From Meandrina meandrites (taxonomy: Eukaryota > Cnidaria > Anthozoa > Scleractinia > Meandrinidae), in the NCBI GenBank assembly GCA_963693305.1, contig OY855910.1, positions 17,320,862 to 17,384,861 of the forward strand: a stretch of DNA of 64,000 bases. Direction: 5' to 3'. A program made the position numbers and the translations under genes. Position 1 is the stretch's first letter; each line of letters opens with the position of its first letter. The notes beneath the pieces were generated by a model. The model searched no databases, was not told the origin of the DNA, and saw only the letters and a list, made by a program, of their open reading frames with translations. This document shows positions 34,781 to 45,092 of this stretch, piece by piece.

Positions 34781-37234
34781 ATGAAGTCGATTTTCGTTTC
34801 CGTAGTTTATGAGGCAGTTGTCATCTCGGCCACAGTAGTCACCGGTAGCGAACGCCTAATATGGTCTTATCTCAAAGTACCGTAAACAAGAAAAAATTAA
34901 GCCCTGGGCTTATATTTTCTCAACCACTCTTATCAGGTGGCTTATTTTCGGGGAGGAGGTGTACACAGAGCGCGCGCGGGGGAAGGGGGGGGGGGGGTGG
35001 AATTATTTTCATAGTTTTACGTTGTATGCTACAGACTAAAGACGCACCCAATAGAGCGTTTTCTTATGACGTCACGGCAGCCATATTGGTGTTCCAAAAC
35101 AAAGAGACGGCGGCCATATTGGTGTACCAAGTCATTCCTCTGGGAATTAAACTCTATTTTTATGCAAAAATAGTAATTTGTTTTAGTAAACCAATATGGC
35201 TGCTGGTCACGTGAGTGAAAACGCTCTATAAGCCAATTTGTAAGAGTTCACCCAAGACCATAACCGTTTTAAGTCCGTAGTTAACCCCTGTGTGTGGCCA
35301 TTCCGCAAATAAAGCCTCGCTGTTGAGCAGTTCTTTCATGTGGTACTGTTAATTATGCTGTACAAGGTGGTACTAAGGTTTAAGCTTGTGGACGGTTGAT
35401 GGCGTTAACCATACCATAGCGTGTGCTATTAACCTTTACTGAGTAGTTTTAGTGTGTAGCGCCCTTGTGAAATCTCGCGATCGGTGTGCGGACTTATTCG
35501 ATTCAGTGAGTTTGGGCGTTTCCATTTTGGAAGTGAAACGGTTAACAGTTTTATAATAATATAGTAGTCAAAACAATTTCCAAGCCTTGCCCAAAAGTGA
35601 TAGCTTTTCAAACTAACAGTGGATCCTTTTACCCCGAAGAGGTTAACTCAATGAACTGTTGTTTCATAGATAAACTGGAAGGAGACATCAAGTTGACACC
35701 AAATGTAGAAGCAATTGTCGCAGAGGGCGTAAAAACGAAAGGGAACAACAAACCAGCAGCGAGAGGAGCAGTGAGCGACAAGATTTATCTGTGGACAAAT
35801 GGTGTTGTACCCTATGTCATTGATTCGGCCTTCGGTAAGTGTTCAGAATCAGAACGTTTTGAGATTCGTGTAATGAGTCATATGACTGTAAACTCTAAAT
35901 AAAACAAAACTTCAGATTTGATCCAAATTTTAATGTTTCATATATGTCTTTCACATATTCATTACGTTATCCACTCCATTTGCGGGACATTAGAACGTAC
36001 AGTTGACCTGCTTCCAACGTATCAGGGCGTCATAGCTCAGTTGGTAGAGCATCGTACCGGTATCGCGGAGGTCACGGGTCCAAATCCCGTTGTAGCCATA
36101 TATGTATTTTCAGGCATAAAATAGCCTGCATAGCAAGCGTTCCCGTGCGAGCGAAGCACAATGTTCGCGTGCGAGCGAGCACTTCGCTACGCATGCTATG
36201 CTAACAAAAATACAATTTGTTTAAATTGCTTACGCACTGCGAGGATCATTTCGTTCATTTCACTTTTTCATAATGTTGTTTCGCATAGGATGGTACAAAA
36301 TTTATGCATAGTGCACGTGTAAGGCGTGTAATTGTTCTGACGTTCTTGTTGCCAGCGCTGTTTGATACGTCTTTTTTAACACTTTGCGAGACACTAGGTT
36401 CCTAAAATGATGCTCAACTTGCACACTATATCCAGTAATGGAGATAGTGATTTTAGCGCATAGGGTACAACACTGAGATAGTGCAAGAAAACCTTAAAAC
36501 TATTCTTACAATTAAGCTGATAGACTTTATACTGAGGCTCGGCTGGGCGGTACATTTTGGAAACGCAGCTTTATCACATGTCATTCCAATTTCCATGTGC
36601 TATATCCTTCGATAGTATATTGAAAATAAGGACAGATATACCAGGAGAAAAAACTTAATAAACACTGAAAACATTAACAGTATAGTACTGTTAAACTTAA
36701 CTGTCCTTGTTGTTATTCAGATAGCTATCCAAGTGACAAGCAAGCCATACAGAATGCTATCAGTGAAGTGCACCGGATATCATGTGTCAGATTTACACCA
36801 AGGGCAAGTGAAATGTATTATGTACGCATCATTAGGGGCAACGGGTAAGTGAAAAACAACATCAAAAACAATACGAAAGTAAGTTAGTACTAGTAGCAGC
36901 AATGCTAAATACCCCAGACACGTCTAATAAACGTTTATGTTGTTGTTGTTGTTGTTGTTGTTGTAAGTAAGCGGCCAGTCAGTCAGTCAGTCAGTCAGTC
37001 AGTCAGTCAGTCAGTCAGTCAGTCAGTCAGTCAGTCAGTCAGTCAGCCAGTCAGTCAATCAGTCAGTCAGTCAGTCAATCAGTCAGTCAGTCAGTCAGTC
37101 AGTCAGTCAGTTAGTCAGTCAGTCAGTCAGTCAGTCAGTCAGTCAGTCAGTCAGTCAGTCAGTCATTCATTCATTCATTCATTCATTCATTCATTCATTC
37201 ATTCAGTCATTCATTCAGTCATTCAGTCATTCAT

Positions 37235-37272
<38 letters not shown>

Positions 37273-40200
37273 AGTCAGTCAGTCAGTCAGTCAGTCAGTC
37301 AGTCAGTCAGTCAGTCAGTCAGTCAGTAAGTAGTAAGCAAGCAAGCAGGTACGTACGCACTAACTCTATATAAGATATTGCTATATTCCCAACTCCCCTG
37401 ATAAACTTTCTAGAAAGATCCCTAAAAGTGCATCGAAGTCGGCCGGGACAAACGCAGCATTCTTCACTTCACCAGTATAATCCTAAGTATTATAGTCATT
37501 GAAATCTAACTTAAACTGTAAAAAAAACGTTCTGTAAACTATCTTGTTTACTTCTTAACAAGTTCTTTGCATTTTACACGTTAAACAGATGCTGGTCTTA
37601 CATCGGAGAAGTAGAAATGTCTGGTGGTCAGCCAATCAGCATTGGAAGTGGGTGTGGTTTCATTGGAACTGTCTTACATGAGATCTTGCATGCTGTGGGT
37701 TTCTTCCACACTAGTTCTCGTTACGACCGTGACTCGTATGTTGTCGTATTACCGCAAAATATCATAGGAGGTAAATACGTAGAATTGTTTGGCGAAAAAT
37801 GCAAACTCTTTTCGAATTAACAATGACTTCGGCGTCCCCCACCCGTGGTGATTGTTTTCTTTTTAAAAGTTCCCTGATAACTCCCGTAATATCAGGGGCG
37901 TCCCTTAGGGAGGGTTCTAGGGGGTTCCGAACCTCCTTTCGAGTTTCAAATATTACAAATCATGACATTTGAGAAGCAAATCATTGAATGAGAACCGCGA
38001 GGATCTTCAAAATATTTTTCCTTCTTTAACGTGACATACATATAAATTACTTCATAGAAAGTAAATAAACAATAAACATGCGTTTTCAAAGGCTGCATAA
38101 CGTCCATATTTCTTGAGTGACTTATTTCAGACGGATAATTACCCCCCCCCCCCCCCCCCCACTCCGCTTTCGTATTGGCTGGGATGCCCCTTGGATATAC
38201 CCTTTGACTTATGCCTTGTGTTGCTCTGCAGGACTTGAGCACAACTTTCAAAAATATACTCACGATGAGATAGACAGACTGGAAGCCCCCTATGATATGA
38301 CGTCATTGATGCATCTGCCTGGGAAAGCCTTCAGCGAAAATGGTCATAACACGATAGAGGCACGTGCCGGAACTCACGTGCCCTTAGGACGGACAGACGG
38401 CCTCTCGGAGATTGACAAAGCTCAGCTCAATTTACTATACAGCTGCACAGGCTACCCAAGTAAGTAAGGTCTGATCAAATATTCAATTTCAATATTTTAA
38501 GCACAGACAATTTTACTGTGATAAAAATGCTAAGCATACACCCAGGCCAACATTTTGAGAGAAAGGCAATAAAAGATCTGCGGTGAAGAACGTTAATCTT
38601 TAGTATTCGTTCTATAGTTTACTGATGCAATACAATGAAGCACATTCAGAACAAAGTAACACTGCGAAGCTCTACCGAAGCCTTCCATTGTTAGTTGCAA
38701 AAATGTGATAGTTTCATTTTGTTTGAAGAAATGTAAGCTATTTGTACCTTAAAAATCTTTGACAATTGAGTTGCACAGTAAAAAAATATATTCCACGAAA
38801 AATGACTGTAATTTAATTGGGCTTTTAAAACACAATAATCATTAGCTGTTAACCAATCAGTGTATACCGTATCAGTTATTTTGTAAAAAGGCATGCAGAA
38901 GTCCACTTTTTAGACTTCTGAAGAAACGTGTTACAGGTATGTGCTCGCTGATGTTTACTCCATACTTTCAATGCCTGTACAGGTTGTTATAAAGCGTTTG
39001 GTATGGAATCAGGTAAAATAACGAACTCACAAATAACAGCCAGTTCCTACAAAATGTATTTTGAACCACACCAGGCCAGGTTACACATGAAAGCCAGTGC
39101 CTCGGGAAATGGCGCGTGGTGCGCAGGTCAGAGTCATCAACGGGGAGAGTGGCTTCAGGTGACTCATGCATAATCGTTGTTTATTGGATACGTTGCGGTT
39201 CAATTTTATACCCTTGGTTTACAATTTGGTATTTCCCTTTGTTCTGATGTATGGTAATAGATAATAATGAATATAAGACAAAGAGAAAATAATATCAGTT
39301 GGGTTCGGTTCAATAATTATAATACTCTATTAACTAAAAAACACATCTTTAATTTTTTCATCACCTGCACCGAAATTGCCATGTTACGTGCATTTTGAAT
39401 GCTCGTCAAACTTGTTTGCAACACAATAATCCGGCGTTGATATATGTTAGTATACTTTCCATGCTTCCCAGTTTTTAAAAACCGGGAAAATGCACCCACT
39501 TGTCTGGATGTGTTGATATTAAAGGGGCACTGTCACGGACATTTTTTGACTTTTTCAGTAAAACGGCACCAAAATTACTACTAAGTACTTTCAACCATAC
39601 AGGAAACGCTCCTAGAACATAAAGGGAAGGATATCTCGTAAATTGTTTAAGGAAGAGGGTGACCGTAAATATTTTTCATCAATTTTTCCAAACCACAAGG
39701 ACAGAACTTGAAAAAGTCAGGCTGACTTTTTCAAGTTGAGATCTAAAGCTCCCGATGGTATCGCAGTGATATCACTTTATATTTAGCTTCAGTACTCTGG
39801 TATAGTAATTTTAATTTTTGAAGGTATGCTCGTGACAGTGCCCCTTTAAAGGGGCAGTAGTATCACGAGAGGTCTTCTAAGTTTTTGGTGTAGAGTATGC
39901 TAGATTTGTAAAGGTGCACTCACTGATCAACAAAATAACCTTTAAACACAAAATGACATAAATTGACGTTCTAAGATGTAAACAAACTATTATCAATGGT
40001 TTATTACTGGTTTTCCTCCAAGTAAACTTTCAAACTTGAAACCTTCGGGCCGACGTTTTCAAGTTTTTCGTGACCAGCACACTGTGTTTCAGCAAGGTTA
40101 GTTGACTGTTAGTGGATTTTCAATTAATGCCAACACCTTCGTTGGATTTTCAAGTGGCATTAAATCTTGGCGAGACTGCCTCTTTAAGAGGTGCGGGAGT

Positions 40201-41924
40201 TTGACAAGAGTTGAACAGTTCTGGTGAAATTTAAGTAAGTTAAAATCTTAGCACAATATGCGTTTTACTGACTGCTGTCTTGTTAAGGTTGATCTTGGAG
40301 GAACGAAAAGGGTTACAGGTATTGCAACGCAGGGGAAAGTGGATTTTTTTGTCAACGCCTGGACAACAAAACTTGAAGTGTGGTACAGCATGGATCAATC
40401 TAATTGGTATCAAGCATTCAATGGTCAGGTAGGAGTATGTTTACTGAAGACATCGACGCATCTCTATGACTTATTAGGGTCTGGATGGCAAAATTTCAGC
40501 CATTTTTCTCTGTTTTCGTATCTTTTATAAGCATAAGGTTGACAGTTGACGCAACATTCGAAACTGTGTATGCACAGAAACATGATGTTACTGTTAACTG
40601 AATGGGAAAAGAGAAAAAACATTTAGGGTTATTTTTTTATGTACATCTTAGAGAAGCAGATGCTTGCGTCTTGGAAATGTTGTAATAGATCACTTTCATT
40701 TAATAATTTTAGACGGTTGATGCAAACTTTGACATGAATTCAGCCCAATATAACCAAGCACCAGTGTCTTTTATCGCTCGGTACGTCCGATTTGAACCGA
40801 CATACTGGTACAACGAGATTTGTCTCAGGGTGGAGATATATGGCTGTGACGGTGAGTTGAACGGCTATAGCTAATTACAATAGTTTCAGCTTATTCTGTT
40901 CCTATAAACAGATAATGATTTAAAATAACACATAAAAATAAACGGAAATTATAAGAAACCCTACGAAAAACACATTGATAGTCTTAACTCTGTGGACAAA
41001 ATTCAATCAACATTTATTTGGGAATGTATGGATCACGCAGTGGTGACAGCGCCCCCCTCCCACCAATGTGGCTCGGGTTTGAATCGCGGGCCACCTGGGG
41101 CCCGTTTCTCATTCAAAGTTTCAGGCCTATACACTTCCCTGTTTTTAAGATACAGATAACTACAAAAGGCTTTGCGGGCCCGAAAAGTTTCCGGAGCTTT
41201 TGAGAAGCGGGCCCCTGGCTTCATATCTCTGAGTTGATTCTCGCCCTTACTTCGAGGGTTTTTCTCCTGGCTCTCAAGTTTTCCTTCTTCCGCAAAAACC
41301 AACACTTCTAAATTCCAATTGCTGGCTTACAACTGACGTCACGGCAGCCTTGCTGGTGGACACGAACAAAGCGTTTTGCTCCGCTGGGAACTAAACTTTT
41401 TTATCATGCAAATTCTGCGAGAAAGTTTTTTATTGTTTTGACCACCAACATGGCGTCCTTGTCATGTGGCTGTAAGCGATCAATTCCATAAGGAAACCTA
41501 AGGATCACAAGTTTGTCTTTCGTAAGACTGTTTTGTGCTACCCTCCTGAAACAAAGCTAATTTTGTTTAAAGGAACTCTGTCACGTGGATTTCGAAGATT
41601 TTGGTCTAAACTGTTCTGAAATTAGTGGTAGACCGGGAACTTTAACCCATGAAAAACATTATCTTCGAACATCTAAAGGAAGATATAACCTTAATCCTTA
41701 ATCCATTTCCATCGCAGCCATCTGCAGCTAAAGACGCTTGTTAACAGTTTCGGTGCTCTAATATAGCAATTGTTAATAAAAATGGACTATTATTTTTTGG
41801 TTTCCTTCGACACAAATATAAATTTTGACTGTTCAAAATCTGTTAAAATCCGTGACAAAGCCCCTTTAATTTAATCAGGACCTCCCTGAAAACCACATTA
41901 GTGAGTGGAGCCTCCTGCATAAAG

Positions 41925-41996
<72 letters not shown>

Positions 41997-42262
41997 CGGA
42001 TTAGAGGAACAGTTGATTTCTGTCCGAGTTTAGTTTAGTTTGTGTTAAACCATGGACTGTAGATGCTCAATAATCATTGACAGAGCTAGCAATGCCGTAA
42101 AGTGTAATAAGCCAACTCGTGCACGCACGTGATCTGACGCAATCCCATGCATGTTTTTGGTTCAGCATCTCCGTTCTGATTGGTGAAAACAGGTTACACG
42201 AAGTTTTAGAAACGAACTGCAAAATCACGTGCTAATATCTTTTGTTTTACTTTTCAGCTTGA
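34781..42262 (+). CDS. Secreted astacin (M12A) metalloprotease with C-terminal F5/8 type C domain, nine exons
   Basis: Exons: 34781-34881 (candidate signal peptide MKSIFVSVVYEAVVISATVV, less certain), 35620-35834, 36721-36844, 37589-37770, 38232-38459, 38983-39158, 40288-40428, 40713-40851 and 42258-42262. All junctions keep phase, giving about 436 aa. Exon 2 holds the propeptide (LEGDIKL, an FxGD-like aspartate switch) and the start of the mature enzyme (YLWTNGVVPYVID). Exon 4 has the zinc site HEILHAVGFFH followed by TSSRYDRD. Exon 5 has the Met-turn region YDMTSLMHLPGKAFS. Exons 6-8 form a discoidin fold: SCYKAFGMESGKITNSQI, WCAGQ, VDLGGTKRVTGIATQG, YVRFEP and the closing EIYGCD. Astacins act outside the cell on matrix, growth-factor or hatching substrates, and discoidin domains bind sugars or lipids. 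Odd features: the Met-turn Tyr (SxMHY) is Leu, and the Glu after the third zinc His is Thr. No EGF or CUB domain is present. Confidence 0.88.
35052..35229. mobile_element. MITE family B, copy 2
   Basis: Same ends and body as 30589-30767, with a few substitutions. It lies in the proposed first intron of the astacin gene. Confidence 0.85.
36026..36097 (+). tRNA. tRNA-like sequence (tRNA-Thr-like, probably pseudogene or SINE head)
   Basis: Box A (TAGCTCAGTTGGTAGAGC) and box B (GGGTCCAAATCCC) are at the right spacing, and the length is 72. The T stem ACGGG/CCCGT and D stem GCTC/GAGC pair. The acceptor stem has two mismatches (GGCGTCA against TGTAGCC). The anticodon loop CCGGTAT would place GGT (Thr) but lacks the invariant U33. 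A degenerate tRNA gene or tRNA-derived repeat in the astacin intron is more likely than a working tRNA. Confidence 0.55.
36938..36964 (+). repeat. (GTT)n microsatellite
   Basis: Nine or so GTT units at the edge of the long AGTC array. Confidence 0.8.
36975..37328 (+). repeat. Long compound (AGTC)n / (ATTC)n microsatellite
   Basis: About 350 bases of AGTC units with an ATTC block at 37164-37204 and a few single-base variants. It lies in the astacin intron between exons 3 and 4. Confidence 0.95.
38143..38160 (+). repeat. Poly-C tract
   Basis: A C run of about 18 bases some 70 bases upstream of astacin exon 5; it may be length-variable or contain sequencing error. Confidence 0.8.
39519..39849. 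mobile_element. TTAA-flanked MITE, family C
   Basis: Ends read TTAAAGGGGCACTGTCACGG and CGTGACAGTGCCCCTTTAA. Located in an astacin intron. Confidence 0.75.
39846..40187. mobile_element. Second TTAA-flanked MITE abutting the first
   Basis: Starts TTAAAGGGGCAGTAGTATCA, sharing its TTAA with the end of the element at 39519-39849, and ends GAGACTGCCTCTTTAA. The inverted ends match for about 20 bases with mismatches. Confidence 0.6.
41331..41485. mobile_element. Diverged MITE family B copy
   Basis: Shares GACGTCACGGCAGCC, CTGGGAA..TAAACT and GTCATGTGGC spacing with the copies at 30589 and 35052, but the GAGCGTTTTC ends are mostly lost. Confidence 0.5.
41567..41869. mobile_element. TTAA-flanked MITE, family A copy 2
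   Basis: TTAAAGGAACTCTGTCACG at the left and CCGTGACAAAGCCCCTTTAA at the right; the body is the inverted counterpart of 21560-21949 with a deletion of about 90 bases. Confidence 0.8.
41876..41995 (+). mobile_element. LINE 3' tail with (ATT)n microsatellite
   Basis: A short unit ending GTGAGTGGAGCCTCCTGCATAAAG is followed by about 20 ATT repeats (41932-41994), as left by a non-LTR retrotransposon. It resembles the tail at 15530-15597 in design, not in sequence. Confidence 0.5.
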
Positions 42263-42651
42263 TGGTTACATGCCTTTGCTCACCACTTCATACAGCCATC
42301 GATACACTGTAACATTACAAATGACTTTAAATTTCCTTTTTCCGCCAATTAGTATCATCATTAGTTGCAGTAAACATAGGACAAAGAGCTCTTTTAAAAG
42401 AAGAAAACCCTACTAAAATCGTCATTGCCGATGCACGGATCGCGATAATTACGTCTTCGTTTATCGCGGTTGTACCATGTGCACAAGCTCTTGAGTACCA
42501 GGAATCTTCACGAGTTCTTCGAGTTTTAAATATCCACACGTAGTAAAATGGTGTTAGAAGTAAAATATTATATTGGTTGTATACCTTGATGCGTGTGTAC
42601 CAATCGACATTTTGCCTTTGAGGGCGTGTCCTTTATTATGGGGTGTAACTC

Positions 42652-42657
42652 AATAAA
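42652..42657 (+). terminator. Poly(A) signal of the astacin gene
   Basis: AATAAA about 390 bases after the TGA at 42260-42262; no further exon sites were seen between. Confidence 0.6.
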
Positions 42658-42695
42658 GATTATTTTTCTTTATTACCTTGTTCTGTGGACTCATG

Positions 42696-42892
42696 GTTCT
42701 AGCTGAAAACCTGGACACAAAATCAAATTAGCTGCAGTTTAGGTTTGAGAGCTTGAAACACCGTAACCGGCGAACTGCCAGTAAATTAAAACTACAACCA
42801 CGATGTCCACAGTTCGCCGGTTACGGTGTTTCAAGCTCTCAAAGCTAAACTGTAGCTAATGCGATTTTGTGTCCAGGTTTTCAGCTAGAACT
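42696..42892. mobile_element. Foldback element, about 197 bp
   Basis: AGCTGAAAACCTGGACACAA at the left and its inverted copy at the right; the arms run about 85 bases, including CACCGTAACCGGCGAACTG. Confidence 0.8.
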
Positions 42893-43224
42893 ATCGCACC
42901 GAAATAAATGACTATGTAACCTAGCGATAAATCATAACCTCCTATGTACCTTGACAGAAGGAAAATTCTCGAATTCGAATGTTGCTAGAAGTTATTGGTT
43001 TCTATGAGTGTAAAAATGCGAAACCTAAACTTTGGAACGTGATATCTTCTTTTGAAATGGGGATTTTTAAATTCGCTTCTGTCAGGACATAATCCCAGGG
43101 GGGGGGAGGTCCGACGGAGCTTCATATTGCAAACCCAAAAAAATACACAAGCCTGAAATTTTAGACCCCAAAAAATACCTGGCATCAAAATTTCCAACCC
43201 AAAAAAGTACAAGACTTAAATACC

Positions 43225-43246
43225 TTAGGCCATATTCGTATTCTCG

Positions 43247-43279
<33 letters not shown>

Positions 43280-43398
43280 TATGCGGTTAATCTTTTCACA
43301 TGCAAATCACACGAAGCTCTTTTCAATGATATTCCCCCGCATAAGCCTTCATTGCAAGCTGGATCCAGTCCAATACCGAGAATACGAATATGGCCTAA
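43225..43398. mobile_element. Foldback element, about 174 bp
   Basis: TTAGGCCATATTCGTATTCT and its inverted copy form the ends; the arms continue to GCTTATGCGG/CCGCATAAGC. It sits in sequence with repeated CCAAAAAAATAC units (43130-43216 and 43520-43615). Confidence 0.8.
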
Positions 43399-43399
43399 T

Positions 43400-44085
43400 T
43401 AAGCAGAACTTTCTAATGCATGATTTTGTATTACTAAGCTTATGAAATTGGCATGTCTGTTTATGTCTCTTTATCCTCCCTTCTGCTCCACATTTACAGA
43501 CAACGAAAACCCGAAACGAAAAGGTCGCTCAGAGATAAGACCCAAAACAATACGCGTATTTTTTAAGACCTAAAAAAATACATGACAGATCTCGACCCAA
43601 AAAAATACCGAGCGTGTAAATTTACAACAACGTGCGCTTTAATTTAGAGCTGCGAATCTAATTACGATAATTCGCTACGTTCCAACGCACGGAACACAAA
43701 GCGGAGAACAGTAACGTGTAGTTACTTATACAAAGAACTTTAAGAAATATATTCTCATGAAAATTTCGTTTGTTGTCGGTTTCAGTCGTCGCAGTTCGTG
43801 CATACTAATTTAAATAAATACATAATGATAGCAAGGGGTCTGCGCGACCTTAACTTAGCTCTAGTAAGTAGTTTACATTTCTAAGCGGTTAGGCGTGAAA
43901 CCAAGGCGAAGGTTCATTCTGCATCGTGTTGACCCTATCGCCTCGTTCGCATACGGTTCAACTGAGCTGGGTTAACCAACAAGTAATTAGCCAGTAAGTG
44001 CTCTTACAAAGCACAAGCAACAAACTTTGGGCAAGAACTTCGTAATTAGAGAGGTAAAATAAACGCTATGAAAGCAAGCCAAAGT
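43400..44085. other. Intergenic between the astacin and NNT 3' ends
   Basis: CCCAAAAAAATAC repeats at 43520-43615 and otherwise unremarkable sequence. The two genes converge here. Confidence 0.45.
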
Positions 44086-44103
44086 ATCCTTCAAAAGGCA
44101 CTC

Positions 44104-44109
44104 TTTATT
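44104..44109 (-). terminator. Probable poly(A) signal of NNT
   Basis: AATAAA on the minus strand (plus-strand TTTATT), about 985 bases after the NNT stop. No nearer canonical signal was seen. Confidence 0.4.
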
Positions 44110-45092
44110 TCGCACAATCGTTACATTAGCACTCTAGGAGGAAGACACTTGAAAAATACCTGTACAATTGTTTTGAAAACCCGTTCCTAAAACAACTTGT
44201 ACCAAGAGAATTTCATCATACTACACTGCTATCACTCATTCGACTAATGAGCGGGTTCAGGAATAAAACAGACTCGACGTGAAGCTGCTTCACGTCCTCA
44301 CTTTTTTACGAGCCACTCAGAAAACCGGCAAAACACTAACTTGTCTAGCAGTGAAGTATAAACAATCATAACTTGCTGGAAATGAAGAGTTTCTAAGTGG
44401 GATACAGTGCGTAACGAGCAGTTCAGAGAACCTCAAAGGAACAAGTACCGTAGATAGTGTAGAACTCGACAAGTTACCAGTCTTTGTCCAGTGAGCGCGC
44501 GCATTCACGACATGACGCCATAAGTGTACGTCACTGAAGTTGCTTAGCAACACCTCTGACGTAAACCGCGGGCTCAGTCAACTCTTACAACGAACGGGTT
44601 TTTGGTCGTAAAGGAACTTGTTCCTCAGCGGTGGGCCCTGTTGCTATGACGACAATGTTAGACAAGATGTCTCACTGATTGACAAGTGTAGCTTAGCCGT
44701 AAATGAAACTGATCTGCTGATATTGTCACACCTTATCATAACCATATGTTTCATTCTACTCTCAAGTTAGAAGGTTGCCGGCTTTTCAGAGTTCTCTTTT
44801 CGTTGGAAAATTCGAAATTTTTTTGGAAGAAAAAGAGAGAATGACAATGGAAAAACCCTAAGGCCACCCAATAAATACTGAGCGATGGCGATTCCGGTCA
44901 AAGGACGCATTTGAACATTTCTACCTAACCAAAATTACATGACATTCCTTTATGTATATTGCAGTATAACAGAACTACAGAGCAGACAGTGATGACTCAG
45001 GGATGAAAACACCGCGGCTGAATTTGCTTCCAAATACAAAATTATCCTGATTCAACAAAAGTTAATTGATTTGGACGAGGATTTGACATTTG

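Noticed and set aside
35918..36124. 68-codon frame containing AQLVEHRTGIAEVTG
   Set aside because: This is translation of a tRNA-like sequence; the pattern is a common false protein from tRNA-derived repeats.
36975..37328. Regular repeats that could suggest a CRISPR-like array
   Set aside because: Pure tetranucleotide repeats without spacers, in a eukaryotic intron; a microsatellite.
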